The notes under the pieces were generated by a model that made no database searches, was not told where the DNA came from, and worked only from the letters and a program-made list of their open reading frames with translations. From positions 61,882 through 125,881 of the forward strand of contig JBIIEL010000002.1 in NCBI GenBank assembly GCA_044237845.1: a stretch of 64,000 nucleotides of DNA, written 5' to 3'. The position numbers were made by a program, and so were the translations under genes. This DNA comes from QFOX01 sp044237845 (GTDB lineage Bacteria > Pseudomonadota > Alphaproteobacteria > Rickettsiales > UBA3002). Positions 49,442 through 61,672 of the stretch are shown here, piece by piece. Positions within the stretch are counted from its first letter, which is position 1, and each line of letters starts with the position of its first letter.

Positions 49442-50776
49442 ATGCAGATGGCGCTCGCGCATGAATGGCAGTTCGATGGACTGGTTGGTCCCACCCATAA
49501 TTACTCCGGTCTCGCGCATGGCAACCTGGCGGCGCAGAATAACGCTGGGAATATTTCAAACCCCAAGGCGGCGGCGCTGCAAGGGCTTGAGAAAATGCGA
49601 TTTGTCAGCAGCTTGGGTGTAAAACAAGCCTTTTTACCGCCACATTTCCGTCCTTTTGTGCCTGAACTCAAACGCTTAGGATTTTCTGGTGATACGGGAT
49701 CCATGCTCAAAAAAGCGGCTGATTATTCTCCAACGTTGCTCTCCGCACTCTATTCTTCGTCCTTTATGTGGACGGCGAATGCGGCGACTATTGCCCCGAG
49801 CTTCGACACGGCGGATGGTAAATTACATATTACTCCTGCGAATATGACGAGTCATTTTCATCGCCATATCGAGGCGGAGCATAGCTATGATATACTATCC
49901 AGAATTTTCCATAACCATAGCTATTTTATTGTGCATAATCCGCTTTTCCCGAATGCATTGTTTGGCGATGAGGGTGCTGCTAACCACATGTTAGTAAATA
50001 ATAATCACGGTGAAAAATCTATTCATATTTTTGTTTATGGCGAAGATATTAACAATCAAAAAAAGCCACAGATGTATCCGGCCCGTCAACAGCGTATGGC
50101 GAGCGAGGCGGTCGCTAGACTACATCAGTTGAATCCAGAAAATTGCATTTATATCCAGCAAGCGCCCGAAGTTATCGACCAAGGCGTTTTCCATAATGAC
50201 GTGATTGCGATGAATACTACCCGGCGGCTTATCGTCCACGCGGAGTCCTTCACGCAGGCCGACCAACAGCGGCTTCAGGTATTTGCGCAGCGACAACAGG
50301 AATTACGCTACCGTGAGATCACTACGAAGGAGCTTCCGGTGGCCGATGCAGTGGCGAGTTATTTCTTCAATTCGCAACTACTAGACCTTGGGGATAACCG
50401 CTTCGTATTGCTCGCTCCTACGGAATCGGAAAATACGCCCCGCGCGCACGAAACCCTGGAGAAATTGAAGGCGGAGGGGCTGCTTTCTGAAGTCTATTAC
50501 CGTGACCTGCGCGAGAGTATGCGCAATGGCGGTGGACCGGCCTGCCTGCGTCTCAGAGTCACGATGACGGAGGAAGAGGCCGCCGCAATCCACCCCGGAG
50601 TGGTTCTTACAGAAACGCGATATCATGCACTGAAACAATGGGTTGAGTCGCATTACCGTGACCGGTTGCACCCGGATGATCTGCGTGACACCACCTTTGT
50701 GAGGGAGCTTGAGGCGGCGTATCTGGCATTGGAGACTATCTGCGACCTCCCCGGACTCTACCAAAAGTATATGTAA
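49442..50776 (+). CDS. astB: N-succinylarginine dihydrolase
   Basis: 444 residues from the ATG at 49442; a second ATG at 49448 is possible. It cuts succinylarginine to succinylornithine, CO2 and ammonia. EWQFDGLVGPTHNYSGLAHGN, SSSFMWTANAATIAPSFDT, GDEGAANHML, VFHNDVIAMN and the Cys near the carboxy end (MRNGGGPACLRLRV) are diagnostic. Its codon use is more AT-rich than that of its neighbours in the middle part (for example around 49850-50150). Last gene of the operon. Confidence 0.97.
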   Translation: MQMALAHEWQFDGLVGPTHNYSGLAHGNLAAQNNAGNISNPKAAALQGLEKMRFVSSLGVKQAFLPPHFRPFVPELKRLGFSGDTGSMLKKAADYSPTLLSALYSSSFMWTANAATIAPSFDTADGKLHITPANMTSHFHRHIEAEHSYDILSRIFHNHSYFIVHNPLFPNALFGDEGAANHMLVNNNHGEKSIHIFVYGEDINNQKKPQMYPARQQRMASEAVARLHQLNPENCIYIQQAPEVIDQGVFHNDVIAMNTTRRLIVHAESFTQADQQRLQVFAQRQQELRYREITTKELPVADAVASYFFNSQLLDLGDNRFVLLAPTESENTPRAHETLEKLKAEGLLSEVYYRDLRESMRNGGGPACLRLRVTMTEEEAAAIHPGVVLTETRYHALKQWVESHYRDRLHPDDLRDTTFVRELEAAYLALETICDLPGLYQKYM

Positions 50777-50784
50777 TGTGTATT

Positions 50785-50821
50785 TTATATCTTCCGGCTG
50801 CATTCGGAAAATAAGATATAA
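50785..50821. terminator. hairpin after the AST operon
   Basis: TTATATCTT (50785-50793) pairs with AAGATATAA (50813-50821), and TTCCG with CGGAA inside, with a three-base bulge. It lies 9 bases after astB. There is no strong T run, so it may be a weak terminator or a 3' mRNA stabiliser. Confidence 0.5.
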
Positions 50822-50981
50822 ATATTATTCTATTTATCGATTTAATTGATAAAGCTGCATATAAAGTGGGCGTGATGCAGTTGCAACAGTCATCCACAAC
50901 CTGTTGGCCATTTTTGAATAGTACTGGAAACACATCCCAAACTTGCTAGAGTGAACTCCCCCTCGAACGAGAGATGTCGCG

Positions 50982-51851
50982 ATGCTTGGACTAATCGGAA
51001 TTGTGGTCACCTTTGCCATGGTCTTTGGCAGCTATGTGATGGCAGGCGGCAAGTTTGGCATTATTCTGCATGCAGCACCACATGAGTTTATGGCGATTTT
51101 TGGCGCTGCAGTGGGCGCGTTCATGTTGGCAAATAAGGGAAATATCATTAAGGCCACCCTTAAGGATCTCAAAAAAGCTTTTGGTGGCCCGAAATGGAAA
51201 CCCCAGGATTACAAAGACTTGCTCTGCCTGATGTTCAGCATACTGAAGCTGGTGCGCACCAAAGGGATGATCGCGCTCGAACAGCATATCGAGAACCCCG
51301 AACAATCGGCCATATTCCAGCAATACCCAAAGATAATGCACGATCATTTCGCTATCGAATTGATTTGTGATACGCTGCGGATGATTACCATGAGCTTTGA
51401 AGATCCCCATCAGGTCGAGGACGTGATGGAAAAACAACTCGAGAAACATCACCATGAAACAGCGGCGCCGCAACATGCGGTGCAAACGATGGCGGACGGG
51501 ATTCCCGCGCTCGGTATTGTGGCGGCGGTACTCGGCGTGATTAAAACCATGGCTAGCATCAGTGAGCCGGTTGAAGTGCTTGGCGGAATGATCGGCGGCG
51601 CACTGGTGGGAACGTTCCTTGGTGTGTTCCTAGCTTATGGCTTTATTGGTCCGATTGCGGGAAAGCTGGGGCAGGTCTATGAACAAGATCACCAGTTCTA
51701 CATGATTATCCGCGCGGTGCTCATCTCGCATCTGCAAGGCAACGCGCCTCAGATTTCCGTTGAAATTGGACGTATGAACGTGCCGACCATTTACCAGCCA
51801 AGCTTTAAGGATATGGAGACACTGCTCCAGAACCTGCCGGCCGTAGCTTAA
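50982..51851 (+). CDS. motA: flagellar motor stator protein MotA
   Basis: 289 residues with four membrane segments. MLGLIGIVVTFAMVFGSYVMAGGK, the cytoplasmic loop, and the pair of segments with GIPALGIVAAVLGVIKTM and GALVGTFLGVFLAYGF are diagnostic. MotA5MotB2 turns the flagellum by letting ions flow. motB follows 12 bases downstream. No other flagellar gene is near. The 205-base gap before it has no supported gene. Confidence 0.97.
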   Translation: MLGLIGIVVTFAMVFGSYVMAGGKFGIILHAAPHEFMAIFGAAVGAFMLANKGNIIKATLKDLKKAFGGPKWKPQDYKDLLCLMFSILKLVRTKGMIALEQHIENPEQSAIFQQYPKIMHDHFAIELICDTLRMITMSFEDPHQVEDVMEKQLEKHHHETAAPQHAVQTMADGIPALGIVAAVLGVIKTMASISEPVEVLGGMIGGALVGTFLGVFLAYGFIGPIAGKLGQVYEQDHQFYMIIRAVLISHLQGNAPQISVEIGRMNVPTIYQPSFKDMETLLQNLPAVA

Positions 51852-51863
51852 CGGAGACTCGAT

Positions 51864-52844
51864 ATGGCGGCCAAAGGCGGAAAAGACGACGGCAAGCGCC
51901 CCATCATCATCAAAAAAATCAAGAAGGGTGGTCATGGCCACCATGGTGGCGCGTGGAAGGTGGCGTATGCTGATTTCGTGACGGCGATGATGGCGTTCTT
52001 CCTTCTACTATGGCTGCTTTCGAGCAGCCCTAAGGCGACGCTTGAGGGGCTGGCGGAATATTTTACGCCGACAACGGGCGTGAAAGATAGTATGGGCATC
52101 GGCTTTAAGGGTGGGCTGGCGGATAGCGAAGAGGGGGTCTCTAAGGGCAAACTCTCGCAGCCGGGACTGGTTTCAGGGCGCACGCCGCAGGGAATCGTGC
52201 CGGAAACGCCGGATAATAAACCCGCGGAATCTGAGCAGGAGGCAAACCTCACGAAGCAAAGCGCCGCAGAGATAGAGAAGAAATTTGTGCAGGAAGCGGC
52301 GCTGCAGCAATATAAAGAGAATATACGGGTGCGCCAAACGCCGGACGGGTTGCAGATCGATATTATGGATTCCGATCAACATAACATGTTCGAGCGGAGT
52401 TCATCGCAGCTGACAATCCATGGGCGCACGATTCTCAATGCGATTACGCCGATCCTCAAGAAAATGCCGAATTTTATGTCAATCACTGGCCACACGGATG
52501 CTTCACCTGCTGAAACCGGCCGTGCAGAGTATAGTAATTGGGAGCTCTCGGCGGATCGTGCGCAGGCGGTACGACGCCATTTCACCAGCGCAGGGCTGGA
52601 GCAGGAACGTCCGAGAAAAGTGACTGGCATGGCCGACAAAGAGCTTTATACGCCGCAAGAACCGCGTGGCCCCAAAAACCGCCGTGTGGCGATGGTGATG
52701 CTCAAAGGCTCACATATCCTGATTCCGGATGCGGCTGTGCCTCAGGGCGATGCTCCGGTGGAAGTGGCGCCTTCCCCCGCCGCCGCAGCGCCTGTGGCAG
52801 CGCCAGAGCCCGCTCCGGCGACACCCGCGCCCGCAGCGCACTAG
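51864..52844 (+). CDS. motB: flagellar motor stator protein MotB
   Basis: 326 residues. GGAWKVAYADFVTAMMAFFLLLWLL holds the single membrane segment with the ion-carrying Asp (quoted in part: VAYADFVTAMMAFFLLLW). An OmpA-like peptidoglycan-binding domain covers about 175-290 (SITGHTDASP, NWELSADRAQAVRRHF, RRVAMVML). The tail is Ala/Pro-rich. Protons are the likely ion, since MotB rather than PomB features are seen. Confidence 0.96.
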   Translation: MAAKGGKDDGKRPIIIKKIKKGGHGHHGGAWKVAYADFVTAMMAFFLLLWLLSSSPKATLEGLAEYFTPTTGVKDSMGIGFKGGLADSEEGVSKGKLSQPGLVSGRTPQGIVPETPDNKPAESEQEANLTKQSAAEIEKKFVQEAALQQYKENIRVRQTPDGLQIDIMDSDQHNMFERSSSQLTIHGRTILNAITPILKKMPNFMSITGHTDASPAETGRAEYSNWELSADRAQAVRRHFTSAGLEQERPRKVTGMADKELYTPQEPRGPKNRRVAMVMLKGSHILIPDAAVPQGDAPVEVAPSPAAAAPVAAPEPAPATPAPAAH

Positions 52845-52860
52845 GACTTAAGAACAGTGC

Positions 52861-53592
52861 CTAACCCTGTACGCAGCGGACGGAGAGGGTGAATTTCAGC
52901 GCGTTCTGCTCGATGGCGGCGTCGCTATACGCCCCGCTGCTGACGGATTCGTAGAATGGCACCGCATTCCGGTAGAGAAAGTCACGCAAGGTGGTGAGGG
53001 TAATCGCCACGTCGGACTGGGCGACGATCCCCGGCAGCGGGCGGCCATCCGGCCACAGTTTATAGGTCTGTGCAATACCGGTGATGACCGCGATGACGTT
53101 GCCCGTCGCATCGAGCACGGGGCCGCCGGAATTGCCATGCTCAGCAACGCTTGAAAGCTGTATGAACAGCGGCTCGCCTTCGGGCCCCTTCAGCGCGGTG
53201 ACGCTGGTTTTTTTGCTGGTATGGCGGCCTTCAACGCCGGCCTGGCCGGGAAAGCCGATCATGGTGACGGCATCCCCCACCTTGAGGTCGCGGATGTTCC
53301 AGCGCAGGGGGGCAATGGCCGCCCCGCCCGCATCGGAAATTTTGAGCACGGCGAGGTCGTGCTCGGCATCCACCCCGACGAGCGAGGCGGGTTTTTCACC
53401 GCGCGGGGTGACCACGCTGATGGACTGACAGCCGCGCACCACATGCGCGTTGGTGACGAGATTGCCCTCGTTATTGATGACAAACCCCGTGCCCGCCGAG
53501 AGCTTGAGCAGCGTTTGCGACTGCGCCGCGCCCGCGACCAGCGCCGCGACGGCCAGCACACTCAGACATAAAAGAGGGGCGCGGTGGTGCAT
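52861..53592 (-). CDS. exported trypsin-like serine protease
   Basis: 243 residues. A signal peptide (about 1-26, ending GAAQSQ) leads into a chymotrypsin-fold domain with the triad His in VTNAHVV, Asp in EHDLAVLKI and Ser in EHGNSGGPVLD. There is no PDZ domain, so it is not a full DegP/DegQ protein. Should act in the periplasm. Convergent with motB; upstream lies the broken TraB-like gene on the same strand. Confidence 0.88.
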   Translation of the reverse strand: MHHRAPLLCLSVLAVAALVAGAAQSQTLLKLSAGTGFVINNEGNLVTNAHVVRGCQSISVVTPRGEKPASLVGVDAEHDLAVLKISDAGGAAIAPLRWNIRDLKVGDAVTMIGFPGQAGVEGRHTSKKTSVTALKGPEGEPLFIQLSSVAEHGNSGGPVLDATGNVIAVITGIAQTYKLWPDGRPLPGIVAQSDVAITLTTLRDFLYRNAVPFYESVSSGAYSDAAIEQNALKFTLSVRCVQG

Positions 53593-53594
53593 GG

Positions 53595-54831
53595 TTATAA
53601 GCTCCAGCCCTTGGGTGCAGGTTTTGCCATTTTGGGAGCTTCTGGGGGCTTGTCTTTAGCCTGCACGGGCGGATGGTATGCAGGGGCAAGCGGCACACCA
53701 TGCGGCGCGTCAGAATAAGGGAGGTGGTTGGACGGAGCGATGCCCAGATCTTTGAATTTTTCAGTGTAGGTAGATGTCGTGGCTACAGGCGAAGTATTTT
53801 TCTTTTCAAAAGCGCTAAATGCTTTTGCAAATCCCTCGCTACGTTCTGAACCTGATTCTAGGAGTGCGCCTATATTTATAATAAATTCTTTGTCTGCGGA
53901 TGAGAGATCGTTAAAGTTATCAATCCCTTTTATCTTCAAGTTCTTTTTAGTTTGATTTGCGGCATAGCCCAATTCTTGAGCGGCACTATTATATTGTCCG
54001 AGCTCGTAGTAAGCGATGGCTCGGTCAAAATGTTTTGCCATAGGAACTGCCGAGGGTTTTGTGTGGTCTTTGTTCGCACCTGAAACAATCGCTTTGGCCT
54101 TTGTTTCTGAGAGCTTAAACCCCTTCTCTTCCATCCAGGAAATTAGACCTTTGTCCAACTGGCGATCAAAAAGATACTCTGCACAATTCATGTCTGTGCC
54201 ACTAAGTTTTAGCGTATGGATTGGTGTGTTTTTATTGTTAGAGCGAAAGTCGTTTCTCTTATCAAACGTGTTAAAGCTTACCACTTCGTAGTTTTTCTGA
54301 AGTCCCGGCAAGTCACCATTCAGACCATCTAAGTGATGAGCGCCAGTTAGCATTAACGTGGGCTGGTGAATGTTAATCAGATTTGCTGCAATCGTTTCAT
54401 TGCGCGAATTTAACTTTGGAACTCTTTCCAGTACCGAGAGTAATCTGGTCACCGCGTGTATCGACGTAATGAAGATTTAAGTGATCGTATTCCGCATAGC
54501 GACTCATTAAAACTAAACCAGTGATTGTTCCCTTCGAGATAGGCATCTGCAACAAGCGTGGTTGAAGTTTTTTTGACGTTTCCAGCGCAATATTTTGTAT
54601 TCCTAAAGCTTTTGCCTCTTGGTATATAATAGATTCAAGTAGGGCGGATTCGGCTGAGATGTGATTCTCCCCCACCATAATCAGCAGAGGCTTACCTGAT
54701 TTTTCCGAGCGTTCCTGCGCCTTGGTGAGAATGTCGTGCACCTGCTTGCGCACGGCGGTTACTTCCTTCTCCATCTGCGCGCGGCTGACGGGTTTTTCCT
54801 TCTTTTCGGCTTCTTCCGTCACGCGTGCCAT
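53595..54831 (-). pseudogene. TraB/Tiki-like gene split by a +1 frameshift
   Basis: Two overlapping frames on the minus strand. The first (54397-54831, 144 residues) has LIMVGENHISAES, the GENH motif of the TraB/GumN/Tiki group, and ends KVKFAQ. The second (53595-54452, 285 residues) picks up where the first should continue: NSRNETIAANL and TLMLTGAHHLDGL are the RN and GAHH motifs of the same fold. The parts together make one domain; the frames differ by +1 and overlap over 54397-54452. The second part has a Pro-rich tail ending PKGWSL. It may be a mutation, a sequencing error or programmed shifting. No signal peptide is seen. In other bacteria such proteins are metal-dependent hydrolases or inhibitors. 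Confidence 0.6.
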
Positions 54832-54837
54832 GAGCCG

Positions 54838-57180
54838 CTACTCCACCAGCTCGCCGTCGCGCTGTTTAGATTTTTTGGCTTTGCTGGTGCTGAAACTGAA
54901 GGTGAGGGCGTCTTCGCCCGCGTCGATGGTGACGCAGCCGCCTTTGGCCAGCTTGCCGAAGAGAACTTCCTCGGCCAGCGGTTTCTTGATTTTATCAGCA
55001 ATCAGGCGGGCGAGGGGACGTGCGCCCATCGCTTTGTCGTAGCCATGCTCGGCGAGCCAGTCCTGCGCCTTCTCGGTGAGGGCGATGGTGACATTACGCT
55101 CCGACAGCTGCGATTCCAGACGGTAGATAAATTTCTGCACCACGTGCTTCACCACGTCTTTCGTGAGATGGTCGAACGGAATGATCGCATCCAGACGGTT
55201 GCGGAATTCCGGGGTGAACAGGCGGTTTGCGGCCGCCGAGGATTCATCCGCCCCGCGCTCCTCACGCCCGAAGCCGATGGAGCGTCGTGCCGCATCCGTC
55301 GCGCCGACGTTGCTGGTCATGATGATAATGGTGTTGCGGAAATTGACCTGCTTGCCGTTCTGGTCGGTCAGGCGGCCGTAATCCATCACCTGCAGCAGGA
55401 TGTTGAAGACATCCGGATGGGCTTTTTCGATCTCATCAAGCAGCACCACGGCATACGGCGTTTTGTCCACCGCGTCCGTCAGCTGGCCGCCCTGGTCGAA
55501 CCCGACATAGCCTGGAGGGGCGCCGATGAGGCCGGAAACACTGTGTTTTTCCATGTATTCCGACATGTCAAACCGCACCAGCTCCATGCCGAGCGATTTG
55601 GCAAGTTGCATCGCGACCTCGGTTTTGCCGACGCCAGTAGGCCCGGTGAAGAGGTAGCTGCCCATTGGCTTGGTTTCCTCGCGCAGACCAGCGCGGGACA
55701 TTTTGACTGCCGAGGCCAGTTCTTCCACCGCTTTGTCTTGACCGAACACGGTGAGTTTGAGGTTTTTCTCGAGGTTACGCAGGGTTTCCGCGTCGTCCAT
55801 CGAGATAGTTTTGGAAGGCATGCGCGCCATTTTGGCGATCACGTCCTCAATCTCTTTCACGGTGATTGTCTTTTTGCGTTTCGCCTCCGGCAGCAGCATT
55901 TGCGCGGCACCGGCCTCGTCGATCACGTCGATGGCCTTGTCCGGCAGCTTGCGGTCGTGGATGTAGCGCACGGAAAGCTCGACCGCTGCCTCGATCGCGG
56001 CGGGGAGGAAGCGCACTTTGTGGTGCTCTTCGTAATACGGCTTCAGGCCGCGCAGGATTTTGATGGTGTCTTCCGGCGTTGGCTCATAGACATCAATTTT
56101 CTGGAAGCGACGAGCAAGCGCGCGGTCTTTCTCCAGCGTGTTGTTGTATTCCTTGAAGGTGGTGGAACCCATGCAACGCAGCGAACCACGGGCAAGGGCG
56201 GGTTTCAGAAGGTTTGCCGCATCCAGCGCGCCGCCAGAGGTGCTGCCTGCGCCCATGATGGTGTGGAGTTCGTCAATAAAGAGAATCGCGCCCGGGAGTT
56301 TCTCGATGGATTTGATCACGGCTTTGAGGCGCTCCTCGAAGTCGCCGCGATAGCGTGTGCCCGCAAGCAGCGCGCCGAGATCCAGCGAGAAAATCACCGC
56401 GTTGCGCAGTACCTGCGGCACCTCGCCACGGGTGATGCGCAGCGCCAGACCTTCGGCGATGGCGGTTTTGCCGACGCCAGCCTCACCGACCAGCAGCGGG
56501 TTGTTTTTGGTGCGGCGGCAGAGGATTTGTACGGTGCGCTCGATCTCATCTGCACGGCCAATGAGAATATCCGTTTTGCCGCTCTGTGCTTTCTTATTGA
56601 GGTTCTGGCAGTAGAGATGCAGCGGGTCTTTGTTCTCTTTCTCCTGCGCTTCGCCTTGAGATTCCTTGTTGGCGGTGTAGCGGATAGAACCGTCGTCCAT
56701 CTCCTGCTCATTATGGTCGCGTGGGAGGGCAATCTGGCTGAGATCACCATATTTCACGATGCCGTGGCTGATGAAATTCACCACATCCAGACGGCTCACT
56801 TCTTGCTCGGCGAGGAAAAACACCGCGTGGCTCTCACGTTCGGAGAACAAGGCCACGAGCACGTTCGCGCCGGTGACTTCATGCTTGCCGGCGGATTGCA
56901 CATGAATCGCTGCGCGGTGAATCACGCGCTGAAAACCAGCCGTTGGGCGGGCTTCTTCCACATGGTCAACCACGAGGCTGCCAAATTCCTGATCCATGAA
57001 CTCGACCAGTGAGCGTTTCAGCTCGCCAAGATTCACACCCACTCCGCGCAGCACGGGGCCTGCATCCGTATCCTCGGTGAGGGCAAGGAGCAAATGCTCG
57101 AGCGTCGCGTATTCGTGTTTCTGTTTCTTCGCCAGTTCCAGTGCGGCGCGGAGCGTGGCTTCCAAGTTGTGCGAAATCAT
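54838..57180 (-). CDS. clpA: ATP-dependent Clp protease ATP-binding subunit ClpA
   Basis: 780 residues from the ATG at 57180 (the frame is open further but the family begins MISHNLE). Amino-terminal N-domain (1-145), AAA-1 with GEAGVGKTAIAEG and AAA-2 with GPTGVGKTEVAMQ, plus the short mid-part. It unfolds substrates for ClpP. clpS lies 14 bases upstream of this start, in the usual order. A 758-residue frame runs on the other strand but is a shadow. Confidence 0.98.
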   Translation of the reverse strand: MISHNLEATLRAALELAKKQKHEYATLEHLLLALTEDTDAGPVLRGVGVNLGELKRSLVEFMDQEFGSLVVDHVEEARPTAGFQRVIHRAAIHVQSAGKHEVTGANVLVALFSERESHAVFFLAEQEVSRLDVVNFISHGIVKYGDLSQIALPRDHNEQEMDDGSIRYTANKESQGEAQEKENKDPLHLYCQNLNKKAQSGKTDILIGRADEIERTVQILCRRTKNNPLLVGEAGVGKTAIAEGLALRITRGEVPQVLRNAVIFSLDLGALLAGTRYRGDFEERLKAVIKSIEKLPGAILFIDELHTIMGAGSTSGGALDAANLLKPALARGSLRCMGSTTFKEYNNTLEKDRALARRFQKIDVYEPTPEDTIKILRGLKPYYEEHHKVRFLPAAIEAAVELSVRYIHDRKLPDKAIDVIDEAGAAQMLLPEAKRKKTITVKEIEDVIAKMARMPSKTISMDDAETLRNLEKNLKLTVFGQDKAVEELASAVKMSRAGLREETKPMGSYLFTGPTGVGKTEVAMQLAKSLGMELVRFDMSEYMEKHSVSGLIGAPPGYVGFDQGGQLTDAVDKTPYAVVLLDEIEKAHPDVFNILLQVMDYGRLTDQNGKQVNFRNTIIIMTSNVGATDAARRSIGFGREERGADESSAAANRLFTPEFRNRLDAIIPFDHLTKDVVKHVVQKFIYRLESQLSERNVTIALTEKAQDWLAEHGYDKAMGARPLARLIADKIKKPLAEEVLFGKLAKGGCVTIDAGEDALTFSFSTSKAKKSKQRDGELVE

Positions 57181-57194
57181 GGTTTTTCTTTCGT

Positions 57195-57602
57195 TTAAGA
57201 CTCTGGTTCCAGAGTACATGCCAGTGGGTAGTCGTTGATCCGTGCGTATTCGACCACCTGATCCGCCTTGGTTTCCGCGACATCCCGGGTGTAAACCCCC
57301 GCGACACCTGCGCCCTTCTGATGCACTGCGAGCATCACCTGGAGCGCCTCCTGGTGTGGTTTTCTGAAAATCTGCTCCAGAACCATCACCACGAAATCCA
57401 TCGGCGTATAGTCGTCGTTCAGCAGGATCACCTTGTACATTGGCGGACGCTTCGTTTTTGTTTCAGGCTCGGCGACCATCACGTCGCTCTCGCCCTCGGC
57501 AAATTCGTCGTGCCCACCCCACTCGGATGAACCCATAAGTACATGGTCCTTTCCAGCAAGATTGCTGCCAATTTCCACATCCCTACCACTTGAGTCTGCC
57601 AT
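57195..57602 (-). CDS. clpS: ClpA adaptor ClpS
   Basis: 135 residues. The N-end rule adaptor: KVILLNDDYTPMDFVVMVLEQIF and HQKGAGVAGVYTRDVAETK are diagnostic (parts shown: LLNDDYTPMDFVV, GVAGVYTRDVAETKA). The first ~50 residues are an acidic, polar extension longer than in E. coli. It is placed before clpA, with which it should be co-transcribed. Confidence 0.96.
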   Translation of the reverse strand: MADSSGRDVEIGSNLAGKDHVLMGSSEWGGHDEFAEGESDVMVAEPETKTKRPPMYKVILLNDDYTPMDFVVMVLEQIFRKPHQEALQVMLAVHQKGAGVAGVYTRDVAETKADQVVEYARINDYPLACTLEPES

Positions 57603-57667
57603 AAAATCCCTAATGTTTCGTTAAGAGGAACAGGTTTTTTCGACTATTTTTCGATTTCTATGTGGAT

Positions 57668-57723
57668 AATATAGGCGAGCGCGCGCCCCGCGTCGAGGCC
57701 GGAGTGGTGGGAACGCCTATATT
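57668..57723. other. inverted repeat upstream of clpS
   Basis: AATATAGGCG (57668-57677) and CGCCTATATT (57714-57723), perfect 10-base arms around 36 bases of GC-rich sequence. It lies between clpS and the glycine-zipper pair, possibly the end of the latter unit or a regulatory site. Confidence 0.45.
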
Positions 57724-57738
57724 CCTAGGAGAGAGGGG

Positions 57739-57978
57739 TTATTCTTCGCTGTAATAATCCACCACAAAGCCAACGATGGCGCCGACGACCGCGCCGACCA
57801 GTGCGCCCTGACCGGCGTTGTTGACCGGGTCGCCACAACAGACAGCCCCCGCCATCGCGCCCGTCGCGCCGCCTACGGCAGCGCCGCCAACGACATTTTC
57901 AAATCCCCTGTCTCCACATCCACCAAGGGCGAGGGTGGCACAAAGGGCAAGGGCAGGCATCAAGCGTGAAGTGTGCAT
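57739..57978 (-). CDS. glycine-zipper lipoprotein A
   Basis: 79 residues. Signal peptide with lipobox LALGGC, then a glycine/alanine-rich region (GGAAVGGATGAMAGAVCCGD, GALVGAVVGAIVGFVVDYY) of the glycine-zipper type found in outer membrane lipoproteins such as SlyB-like ones. An internal CC pair is unusual. It lies 3 bases after the second such gene, so the two form an operon. Confidence 0.75.
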   Translation of the reverse strand: MHTSRLMPALALCATLALGGCGDRGFENVVGGAAVGGATGAMAGAVCCGDPVNNAGQGALVGAVVGAIVGFVVDYYSEE

Positions 57979-57981
57979 GGT

Positions 57982-58218
57982 TTATTTCCAGATAGGCTTG
58001 CCAAGATTGATTTTGCTGGGGTCTACCACCGCGCCGGTGGTGGCGCCCACGCCCGCACCAATCGCCGCGCCGGTAACTGGTGCGCCCATCGTGGAGCCGA
58101 TGAGTGCACCTGCGCCTGCACCAATCAGGCCGCCGCTGGCGGCGCGGTCTTCCTTCGTGGTGCCGCAGGCGGCGAGTGCGAGCAGGCAAGGAATCAGAAT
58201 CAGCTGTGTCATTTTCAT
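57982..58218 (-). CDS. glycine-zipper lipoprotein B
   Basis: 78 residues. Lipobox LLALAAC, then GGLIGAGAGALIGSTMGAP and GAAIGAGVGATTGAVVDP, glycine-zipper repeats. First gene of the pair; likely outer-membrane or periplasmic. Divergent from the rRNA promoter. Confidence 0.78.
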   Translation of the reverse strand: MKMTQLILIPCLLALAACGTTKEDRAASGGLIGAGAGALIGSTMGAPVTGAAIGAGVGATTGAVVDPSKINLGKPIWK

Positions 58219-58382
58219 AAAAACGCTCCATCGGTTGAAAAAAGATTACAAAAAATCTGTAAACCGCTCCGAATTGAAAATATATCAGGAAGTGTCAATG
58301 CTAGAAAAATGGCTTATTTCCTTGGATAAATGTGGCATTCGCGTCACAAAAAATTATCTGTGGATTTTTTTTATTTTATTGG

Positions 58383-58412
58383 TTGACAGTCGTCGCGCTG
58401 TGCTATTATAAC
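58383..58412 (+). promoter_or_regulatory. promoter of the 23S-5S rRNA unit
   Basis: TTGACA at 58383-58388, then TATAAC at 58407-58412 (18-base spacer; TATTAT at 58404 is the other choice). A GC-rich start region (ACGCCCATCCC) follows, as in growth-rate controlled rRNA promoters. It is nearly 500 bases before the 23S gene and downstream of a protein gene pair on the other strand. Confidence 0.8.
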
Positions 58413-58879
58413 GCCCATCCCTTCCGGGGACATCCTCTTCGGAAGCGCGAGAGACTCCTAGCCCAAAAGGCGACCGAAACAGTCTCGCTGTTGAATGAAT
58501 TGTGAATAGGTATCTACAACGCGCTTTACGCGCGCTGCTTTGAGCCAAGCGATCCTAATGTCTAACTAGGCATCGCACAGAGCAGCAAGTCGGAAACGAC
58601 AGCCGTAAAGACGTTGATGCTGATTGTGAAATTAGTTCGTACCAGCATGGCAGAATAAACGCCGGTATTATCCGGGATGCTCTGATATGAAGCGCAAGGA
58701 CAGGAGTCGGTTTAACCGCAGTCCCAAGCTCTATGTATCGTCGAGGGTGTTTCGCTAATGTCTGTTTTGTTCTGTGCGTGAGGTGCATCATAAAATCAAT
58801 CAAGCGCCAAAACATACTAAATGATCATTTTCCTGCATTTTTTACAAATGCAGGTGATATTTAATAGATCTTTGGATTT
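58413..58879 (+). other. long structured leader of 23S rRNA
   Basis: About 465 bases without 16S or tRNA sequence and without a supported gene. Hairpins: CTTCCG/CGGAAG (58431-58445), GCGAGAGACT/AGTCTCGC near 58445-58489, and CCTGCATTT-TTTAC-AAATGCAGG (58832-58854). ATAGGTATCTACAAC (58506-58520) is complementary to the 23S-5S spacer (61825-61839). TGCTCTGATAT near 58679 is a weak boxA-like sequence. Confidence 0.6.
58506..58520 (+). other. leader arm of the 23S processing stem
   Basis: ATAGGTATCTACAAC is perfectly complementary to GTTGTAGATACCTAT at 61825-61839. The two arms enclose the whole 23S sequence, as rRNA processing stems do. Confidence 0.75.

Positions 58880-61672
<2,793 letters not shown>

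Noticed and set aside
54736..57012. 758-residue open frame on the plus strand
   Set aside because: It lies wholly antisense to clpA and part of the TraB-like gene; composition (His/Arg/Phe-rich) is that of a shadow frame.
58413..58879. 16S rRNA or tRNA genes before 23S
   Set aside because: None of the conserved 16S end sequence (such as GGATCACCTCC) or tRNA cloverleaf elements was found, and the upstream DNA codes for two proteins.
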